Origin: Verrucomicrobiota bacterium
GTDB taxonomy: Bacteria; Verrucomicrobiota; Verrucomicrobiia; Chthoniobacterales; UBA10450
Assembly: GCA_003219355.1 (NCBI GenBank)
Contig: QHOQ01000068.1
Coordinates: 2,337 to 22,056, forward strand
Length of the DNA: 19,720 nt
Direction of reading: 5' to 3'
The position numbers were made by a program, and so were the translations under genes. The notes below the pieces were generated by a model, which did not search any database, was not told where the DNA came from, and worked only from the letters and a program-made list of their open reading frames with translations. The first letter of the stretch is position 1. Every line of letters starts with the position of its first letter. Of this stretch, positions 14,495 through 19,720 are shown one piece after another.

Positions 14495-16318
14495 ATGGAC
14501 CGCACGCACGATTGCAATTCACTGCGCAAAACCGACATCGGCAAGCAAGCCACGCTTGCCGGTTGGGTGCACGTCTCGCGTGACCATGGCGGCGTCATCT
14601 TTATCGATCTCCGCGACCGAGAGGGGCTTACCCAGGTGGTTTTTCGCCCCGAGGAAAACGCAGAAGTCGCCAAGGAAGCGCGTAGTTTGGGCAGCGAAGA
14701 CGTGATCGAAGTCTCGGGTCGAGTTGCGGCACGCGTGCCTGGAACAGAAAATCCAAAACTCGCAACCGGTGACATCGAGGTCATTCCGAATCGTCTGCAA
14801 ATTCTGAATCGGGCGGACGCCTTGCCATTCGCGATCGACGCCGAAATTCACAATGAAGATCTGCGGATGACCTATCGTTACTACGACCTGCGACGTCCGC
14901 AGTTATCTCGCAACTTGCGAGTTCGTCACCGCGTCGCCAAGGCAACGCGTGATTATCTCGACAGTCAGGGTTACGTCGAAGTTGAGACGCCGATTTTATC
15001 AAAGAGCACGCCGGAAGGCGCACGGGATTTTTTGGTGCCGAGCCGGCTGACGCCTGGCAAGTTTTACGCGCTGCCACAAGCGCCGCAGCAATATAAGCAG
15101 CTGCTAATGGTCGCGGGCGTGGAAAAATATTTCCAGATCGCGCGCTGTTTTCGCGACGAAGACTTGCGCGCGGACAGGCAACCCGAGTTCACTCAAATAG
15201 ATATCGAAGCTTCGTTCGTTACGCCTGACGATATTTTCGCAGTCACTGAAGGAATGCTTGCGGCAATATTCAAGGCCGCTCGCGACACCGACATCAAAAC
15301 GCCGTTCGACCGGCTCACATATCACGAGGCGATCAATCGCTACGGCAGTGACAAACCCGATCGCCGTTTTGGCGTGCAGCTTGTCGATCTTAGCGACGAT
15401 TTCCGCTCGAGTGGTTTCAAAGTCTTTCGAAGCGCGCTCGATTCCGGCGGCGTGGTAAAGGCGATCAACGCGAAAGGATTTTCCGGAATCACCACCCGCC
15501 AAATCGAGGAGCTGACCGAAACCGCGAAGCTGTTCGGGGCAAAAGGGCTCGCCTTCATCAAAGTCGAGAACGGCGAATGGAAATCGCCCATCGTGAAATT
15601 CTTTAGCAGCACGGAGAAAGCCGCGCTGCAATCGAAATTAAAAATTGAAGAAGGCGATTTGATTTTGTTTGGCGCAGACAAATGGGAAATTGCCTGCGAA
15701 GTGCTCGGCCGAATCCGATTGCGGACGGCAGAGATTCGGGATTTGCATGGGAAGACCGCAAAAGGACAGTCCGATCCGCCAATTGGACGGACTCGTCCGA
15801 TGGCGAGCTCGGAGTGGGATTTCCTGTGGGTCACAGATTTTCCGCTGCTGCAATGGAGCGCCGAGGAGCATAAGTGGAACGCGATGCATCATCCGTTTAC
15901 ACGGCCGAAACAGGACGATGTCCCATTATTCGATGCGAAGAAGTTTGGTGAAATTCGCGCGGAAGCTTACGACGTCGTTCTCAACGGAGTGGAAATCGGT
16001 GGCGGCAGCATGCGTATTCATGAACCTCAATTGCAGGAGAAAATGTTCGAGGCGCTCGGGATTAGTCCGGAAGATCGACAATCGCTCTTCGGCCATTTGC
16101 TTCGCGCATTGCGGCTGGGCGCACCGCCGCACGGCGGAATCGCCCTCGGGCTTGATCGTCTCGTCATGCTCATTTGCGGCGAAGACACTATTCGCGATGT
16201 GATGGCGTTCCCGAAAAACAATCGTGGCCTTGATTTGATGACGCAGTCACCGGCCAGTGTTGATCCGCGCCAGTTGCGCGATTTATCGATCAAACTCGCT
16301 AGCGACAAAAAATTATAG
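14495..16318 (+). CDS. aspS: aspartate--tRNA ligase (bacterial type)
   Basis: The protein has 607 residues from the ATG at 14495. In-frame TTG 14456 and ATG 14483 lie within repeat-like DNA and add residues unlike the family, whose proteins begin as here with RTHDC. An N-terminal OB-fold anticodon domain (GWVHVSRDHGGVIFIDLRDR, 23-42) is followed by the class II core. This has motif 2 at 217-236 (RCFRDEDLRADRQPEFTQID) and motif 3 with GLDRLVML at 552-559. The insertion (GAD) domain between them, together with the length, marks the bacterial type. WVH and DHGG in the OB fold resemble non-discriminating AspRSs, which also charge tRNA-Asn. This follows hisS as in many bacteria and is convergent with the ferredoxin gene. 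The 37-base gap downstream holds alternative short hairpins (GGCTG/CAGCC or CTGTG/CACAG) without a T-run. Confidence 0.96.
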   Translation: MDRTHDCNSLRKTDIGKQATLAGWVHVSRDHGGVIFIDLRDREGLTQVVFRPEENAEVAKEARSLGSEDVIEVSGRVAARVPGTENPKLATGDIEVIPNRLQILNRADALPFAIDAEIHNEDLRMTYRYYDLRRPQLSRNLRVRHRVAKATRDYLDSQGYVEVETPILSKSTPEGARDFLVPSRLTPGKFYALPQAPQQYKQLLMVAGVEKYFQIARCFRDEDLRADRQPEFTQIDIEASFVTPDDIFAVTEGMLAAIFKAARDTDIKTPFDRLTYHEAINRYGSDKPDRRFGVQLVDLSDDFRSSGFKVFRSALDSGGVVKAINAKGFSGITTRQIEELTETAKLFGAKGLAFIKVENGEWKSPIVKFFSSTEKAALQSKLKIEEGDLILFGADKWEIACEVLGRIRLRTAEIRDLHGKTAKGQSDPPIGRTRPMASSEWDFLWVTDFPLLQWSAEEHKWNAMHHPFTRPKQDDVPLFDAKKFGEIRAEAYDVVLNGVEIGGGSMRIHEPQLQEKMFEALGISPEDRQSLFGHLLRALRLGAPPHGGIALGLDRLVMLICGEDTIRDVMAFPKNNRGLDLMTQSPASVDPRQLRDLSIKLASDKKL

Positions 16319-16355
16319 CGGCGGCTGTGTCAGCCACAGTGAAATAGATCGTCGC

Positions 16356-16676
16356 TCAATAACCCAAGGCCGTTTTTCGCTCTGCGGCGCCGGGCAAGGG
16401 ATCCTTGCGGGCTGTGATTGCGGGCGCGCCCGAGTCTTTCAGCTGCCTGGATTGAACCGCGTTGAACTCGATATCTTTCGTGAATTCGGGGGGAAGGTCG
16501 TTCTCCTCATAGATGGCGTGCACCGGGCATACGTCTACGCACGCCATGCAATCAATGCAATCCTCCGGATGAATGACCACCTGGTTGTCCAGTTCGTAGA
16601 AGCAGGCGACGGGACAAACCTCCACACAGTCGGTGAACTTGCAGCCGTTGCACTTATCGGTCACGATGTGAGGCAT
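16356..16676 (-). CDS. fdxA: 7Fe-type ferredoxin (FdxA family)
   Basis: The protein has 106 residues. The N-terminal half binds two clusters: C9-x2-C12-x4-C17-x3-C21-P, then C40-x2-C43-x2-C46-x3-C50-P. This matches the seven-iron ferredoxins, in which C9, C17 and C50 are expected to hold a 3Fe-4S cluster, C21, C40, C43 and C46 a 4Fe-4S cluster, and C12 is free. The CVEVCPVACFYE and CIDCMACVDVCPV signatures are typical. It is a soluble low-potential electron carrier whose partner is not identifiable from this window. Residues 65-106 form the usual charged C-terminal extension. It lies 96 bases downstream of the symporter gene on the same strand. A shared transcript is possible but there is no functional link. 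Confidence 0.94.
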   Translation of the reverse strand: MPHIVTDKCNGCKFTDCVEVCPVACFYELDNQVVIHPEDCIDCMACVDVCPVHAIYEENDLPPEFTKDIEFNAVQSRQLKDSGAPAITARKDPLPGAAERKTALGY

Positions 16677-16772
16677 GGAATTGCGTGGTTGGGGGTTGCG
16701 TGAAAAGACTGCTGTCGAAGCCTCAAGTAATCAGTAATGCCGGGCCGGTCAATTCCTGTTTCAATCTCACCG

Positions 16773-18380
16773 CTAAGCCACACCTGGCGGATAATGCTCG
16801 CGGCGACTCTTGAACAGAACCGCCACACAAAACGTGACAATGGTTCCGAAGCAGATCCACCAGGGGAATACCAGGATTGGTAGCCAGCTCGGCTGAGGAT
16901 AGAGCTGTCCGCCGAAGATGCTGGCGATGCTATTGGGTAGCCCGCTCAAGATTGCGACGACGATGAAACCAATGATCATGGCAACAATGTTGCCGGAGTT
17001 GTTGCCACGCCGCTTGGTGAACATACCGCAGAGAAATACCCCGAGCAGCGAGCCATAGGTGTAACCGAAAATTCCAAGCACGATCGGGATGATCCGCACG
17101 TTAGGGTGCACGATCACGAGATATGACGTGGTCGATGCAACAACGATCATCAGAGTCGCGAACCAAACCGTGGCCCAGCGCACGGCGCGGAGGCTTTGTT
17201 CGCTCGTGGCATTGGGATTAATGTAGCTCTCGTACCAGTCCCGGGTGAAACTGGTGGCCAGGGCGTTTAGCGCCGTGCTCAATGATCCCATCGCCGTGGC
17301 GAAAATTCCGGCAATTAAAAGTCCGCGCAGACCCACGGGCATTTCGTAGAGAATGAAATGGCAGAAAGTTTCGTTAGGCGTTTTGGGGAAGGTGGGGTCG
17401 GGATGCGCCTGGTAATAAGTCCAGAGCAACAAACCGATGCTCAAAAAAGTGAGCACAATCGGGATGTCGGCGAGTCCTGAGAGAATGAGCGAGCGCCGGC
17501 TGCGGCGAATATCGGGCGCGGTCAACATGCGCTGCACCATGTCCTGATCGGTGCCGTGCGTCGCCATGGTGATGAATGTGGCCCCAATCAATCCTGCGAA
17601 AATCGTGTACTCAGTCTCAAACATTCCTTTGATTTTTTCCCAGCCCGTCTTGGCCGGATCGAGACCCGTGGTTAAAAAATCGGAAATGCCGAATCCGCCG
17701 TGGCGCGCAACGATTTCATTCCAACCGCCTGGGATGGCCGAGTAAAGCAGGCCGAGTGCAACAAGGGCGCTGCCAATCATGATTGAAGCTTGAATAAAGT
17801 CCGTCCAAATGACTGCTTTGATGCCGCCAAGTGTTGTGTAGATCGCGGTAAGGATCACGATCGCAATCGTTGATCCGATATAAATCAGGAGCGTCTCGGC
17901 TTGCTCGGGGCGCCTGCCCGAGATCATCTCGTAGGCGAGCGCGAGCGCGATCGCCGCCACATACAAACGTGCACCGGACGCGAGCAATCGAGTGATCATG
18001 AAGACAGCCGAAGCCGCGTTCTTCGTCGCAACGCCAAATCGCGCAGTTAGATATTCGTAGATCGAGTAAACTTTGTAATCGTAGTACGGTTTGATGAAAA
18101 TGTAGCTGACGAGGATGCGCGCGAGGATCGTGCCGAGGGCCAGCTGCAGATAAGTGTAATTGCGGAGCGCAAAGCCTTCGCCCGGTGTGCCGAAGAATGT
18201 GCCCGCGCTCGTTTCCGCGGCGATGATCGAGGCGAGCACGGCCCACCACGGAATGCGCCGGCCGCCGAGCGCGAAGTCTTTGAGGTCTTCTTCCTTCCGG
18301 CCCATGTAGAGGCCGATGGAGATGATGATCACAAAATAAAGAAGTAGAACGGTGCTATCGATGCCGAGCCGGGCGTCCAT
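16773..18380 (-). CDS. sodium:solute symporter family (SSS/SLC5) transporter
   Basis: The protein has 535 residues from the ATG at 18380 (MDARLGIDSTVLLLYFVI). The frame stays open to an ATG at 18455, but those 25 residues are encoded by repeat-like DNA and were rejected. About 13-14 hydrophobic helices are visible, the normal LeuT-fold plan for SSS carriers. Typical landmarks are FALGGRRIPWWAVLASIIAA (36-55), ETSAGTFFGTPG (56-67), TLGGIKAVIWTDFIQ (183-197), HGTDQDMVQRML (275-286) and the Na2-site helix MGSLSTALNALATSFTRDWY (364-383). It imports an organic solute with sodium. Sequence alone does not distinguish sugars, amino acids, organic acids or other substrates, and there is no adjacent catabolic gene. 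It is upstream of fdxA on the same strand and divergent from ogg. Confidence 0.93.
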   Translation of the reverse strand: MDARLGIDSTVLLLYFVIIISIGLYMGRKEEDLKDFALGGRRIPWWAVLASIIAAETSAGTFFGTPGEGFALRNYTYLQLALGTILARILVSYIFIKPYYDYKVYSIYEYLTARFGVATKNAASAVFMITRLLASGARLYVAAIALALAYEMISGRRPEQAETLLIYIGSTIAIVILTAIYTTLGGIKAVIWTDFIQASIMIGSALVALGLLYSAIPGGWNEIVARHGGFGISDFLTTGLDPAKTGWEKIKGMFETEYTIFAGLIGATFITMATHGTDQDMVQRMLTAPDIRRSRRSLILSGLADIPIVLTFLSIGLLLWTYYQAHPDPTFPKTPNETFCHFILYEMPVGLRGLLIAGIFATAMGSLSTALNALATSFTRDWYESYINPNATSEQSLRAVRWATVWFATLMIVVASTTSYLVIVHPNVRIIPIVLGIFGYTYGSLLGVFLCGMFTKRRGNNSGNIVAMIIGFIVVAILSGLPNSIASIFGGQLYPQPSWLPILVFPWWICFGTIVTFCVAVLFKSRREHYPPGVA

Positions 18381-18393
18381 GTCGGTGTTATTT

Positions 18394-18520
18394 ATCAATG
18401 ACAAATGTCGAATGTCGAATGACGAAGGAAGGCTGAATGCTCCCGCGTTCGCCAAGCTTCAGCCCGACAGGCAAATGACGAAATCTCCTTCGTCATTGGT
18501 CATTCGTGCTTGGTCATTTT
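18394..18520. repeat. inverted and tandem repeat block between the symporter and ogg
   Basis: AATGACGAAGGA (18418-18429) and TCCTTCGTCATT (18486-18497) are a perfect 12-bp inverted repeat. Nested inside are GGCTGAA (18431-18437) and TTCAGCC (18458-18464). ATGTCGA is tandemly repeated just before the left arm, and TTGGTCATT occurs twice (18496-18504, 18510-18518) after the right arm. The block looks like a dispersed intergenic element able to fold into a long hairpin. It runs through the upstream open frames of both flanking genes and creates spurious N-terminal extensions on each side. Confidence 0.6.
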
Positions 18521-18537
18521 TTGGTAATATTTTGGGT

Positions 18538-19464
18538 ATGAAACTGATCGAGGTTCCCGCACCGGGCTTTGATTTGGCGATGACACTCGATTCCGGCCAG
18601 GTCTTTCACTGGGAAGAATCTGGAGGGGGATTTGTGGGCGCGATCGCGGACATCGCGGTTTACGTAGAGCAGCGTCGTAACGTATTGAAAGTTCGTGGTC
18701 GCGAGATGCCGGCCAAGTCGTCTCGGCGACAACCGCTCTCGACAATGGTCGCGCATTACTTCGGGCTCGATCATCCGCTCGCGGAAATCTGTGCGTCGTT
18801 CCCGAACGATCCGATCATGATCGCGGCGCGAAATTTTTGTCGCGGGTTGCGGATCATTCGTCAGCCGAAATGGGAATGCCTGGCCACGTTCATCTGTTCG
18901 TCGATGAAACAGGTCGCGCATATCCGGCAAATTTCGAAAGCGTTGCGTGAAGAGTTCGGCATTGCACGCAAGGCTTTCCCTGAGCGGGGTCGAACGATCG
19001 ACAATTATGTCGTCCACACATTTCCCTCTGCGGCGCGCCTCGCCAAAAGCTCCGAAAGGGAGTTGCGCAAATGCGCGCTCGGTTATCGCGCAAAGAACCT
19101 CCTCGCAACCGCACGGCTCGTCAGTTCGGGCACAGCGGATTTGGAAGCGTGGTCGTCACTTTCTGATGCCAATCTTCGCGCAAACCTTTGCAACCTTCCG
19201 GGTGTCGGCGCGAAGGTCGCCAATTGTGTGATGCTCTTTGCCTATGAACGTCTGCGCGCCTTTCCGATCGATGTCTGGATCGAGCGTGTTTTGCGACAAC
19301 AATATTTCCCGCGAAACAAAAGGATCGCGACGGGGCAACTCCGCACATTTTCTGAGAACTACTTTGGTGAACATGGCGGCTACGCGCAGCAGTATTTGTT
19401 TCATCATGCCCGAATGAACAAAAATGCGAAATCGCGGGCCCGCACTGCCGCCGCCGGGAAGTGA
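18538..19464 (+). CDS. ogg: 8-oxoguanine DNA glycosylase/AP lyase (OGG1 type)
   Basis: The protein has 308 residues from the ATG at 18538. The frame extends to 18352 through repeat DNA and that extension is rejected. It follows human OGG1 throughout: FDLAMTLDSGQVFHW (11-25), ECLATFICSS (113-122), LGYRAKNLLATAR (181-193), then the helix-hairpin-helix NLPGVGAKVANCV (219-231) with catalytic K226 and D245 in FPIDVWIERV (242-251). It removes 8-oxoguanine from DNA and nicks the abasic site. The Asn-Asn-Asn loop of the human enzyme is Met-Lys-Gln here (123-125), and the arginine that reads the opposite cytosine is His128. Both changes could alter opposite-base specificity. There is no Shine-Dalgarno sequence. 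It is divergent from the symporter across the repeat block. Confidence 0.93.
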   Translation: MKLIEVPAPGFDLAMTLDSGQVFHWEESGGGFVGAIADIAVYVEQRRNVLKVRGREMPAKSSRRQPLSTMVAHYFGLDHPLAEICASFPNDPIMIAARNFCRGLRIIRQPKWECLATFICSSMKQVAHIRQISKALREEFGIARKAFPERGRTIDNYVVHTFPSAARLAKSSERELRKCALGYRAKNLLATARLVSSGTADLEAWSSLSDANLRANLCNLPGVGAKVANCVMLFAYERLRAFPIDVWIERVLRQQYFPRNKRIATGQLRTFSENYFGEHGGYAQQYLFHHARMNKNAKSRARTAAAGK

Positions 19465-19600
19465 GCCATGTGTCGCCGCGGCGAGGGTGTTCCTCCTATG
19501 CTGGGCAATTTGTCAGAGGCCATCGGGTGAGATAATGTTCCATTCGCTTAGCGAAAAAGCCTGAACCGCAACCCCTTTTTATCATTCAAAGACCGCTTTC

Positions 19601-19720
19601 ATGACGACGGCCGAGATCATGTTCGCCCAGCCGGGTGACGGAACGATCGATCGCAAGCAAGAAGCTCGAAAAGTTTTGTGGGCGCTGCTGGCAGCGCTTT
19701 TCATTCATTTGGTGGTCGCC
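19601..19720 (+). CDS. partial gene, probable TonB-like single-pass envelope protein
   Basis: An open frame starts at the ATG at 19601 and runs off the window after 40 codons. It encodes a 25-residue polar start (MTTAEIMFAQPGDGTIDRKQ then EARKV) followed by a hydrophobic helix WALLAALFIHLVVA. A membrane helix with this spacing and an embedded His resembles the N-terminal anchor of TonB-type energy transducers (compare AVAIHLTAVALA in the complete TonB at 5321-5938). Too little is present for a firm call. The 136-base gap before it holds a 12-bp palindrome TCGCCGCGGCGA (19473-19484), a small TTCGC/GCGAA hairpin near 19543 and a TATCAT (19580-19585) that could be a -10 element, with no good -35. 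Confidence 0.5.
   Translation, partial: MTTAEIMFAQPGDGTIDRKQEARKVLWALLAALFIHLVVA

Noticed and set aside
18381..18455. 25-residue N-terminal extension of the symporter
   Set aside because: It is encoded by the repeat block and not expected in the family; the protein begins naturally at the ATG at 18380.
18352..18537. 62-residue N-terminal extension of the OGG
   Set aside because: It is the repeat block read through in frame; homology to OGG1 starts only after the ATG at 18538.
19468..19530. 20-codon small ORF after ogg
   Set aside because: No ribosome-binding site, no recognisable features, and an ORF this short is expected by chance.
1..19720. Mobile element, CRISPR array, defence island, tRNA or rRNA
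   Set aside because: No transposase, integrase, spacer-repeat array, toxin-antitoxin-like pair or RNA gene signature was seen; gene content is housekeeping.

Overview
The window looks like ordinary chromosome from a free-living, Gram-negative-type bacterium with moderate GC. The gene families present would fit a soil Verrucomicrobiota (Chthoniobacterales-like) genome: a TonB/ExbB/ExbD set with proline-rich extensions, an MscL with a C-terminal zinc ribbon, a 3D-domain lipoprotein, and a TolB-like/TPR membrane protein. That placement is inferred from gene families and not from any marker comparison. Most start codons lack a recognisable Shine-Dalgarno sequence. Several intergenic gaps hold what look like dispersed repeats.

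Layout, left to right. (1) 1-3648, plus strand: a membrane TolB-like/TPR protein overlapped by a secreted phosphodiester-glycosidase-family protein, then a fumarylacetoacetate-hydrolase-family enzyme. (2) 3663-6430, plus strand: a hairpin, a candidate promoter and a compact exbB-exbD-tonB-exbD operon for proton-motive-force-driven energy transduction to the outer membrane. (3) 6427-10186: rdgB (minus strand) meets the operon tail to tail and is divergent from leuS; mscL follows leuS. (4) 10194-12978: a PdeM-like phosphoesterase (minus), a 3D-domain lipoprotein and galE (plus), then a Thr-rich secreted protein (minus). Compact hairpin terminators sit at the two tail-to-tail junctions. (5) 13138-16318: the hisS-aspS pair, separated by repeat-like DNA. 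(6) 16356-19464: a 7Fe-type ferredoxin and a sodium:solute symporter (both minus), then an OGG1-type 8-oxoguanine DNA glycosylase (plus). (7) 19601-19720: the start of a gene that runs off the window, with a TonB-like membrane anchor.

Functionally this is mostly housekeeping: three aminoacyl-tRNA synthetases, nucleotide-pool cleaning (RdgB) and base excision repair (OGG), osmotic protection (MscL), sugar-nucleotide metabolism (GalE), electron transfer (ferredoxin), solute uptake (SSS) and envelope energisation (Ton). No phage, transposase, CRISPR array, tRNA or rRNA was seen, and no clearly novel multi-gene system. The points most worth a second look are the locally conserved duplicate ExbDs with a polyproline tail, the substituted lesion-recognition residues of the OGG, the zinc-ribbon MscL, the mirrored repeat between rdgB and leuS, and the repeats that create false N-terminal extensions at aspS, the symporter and ogg.
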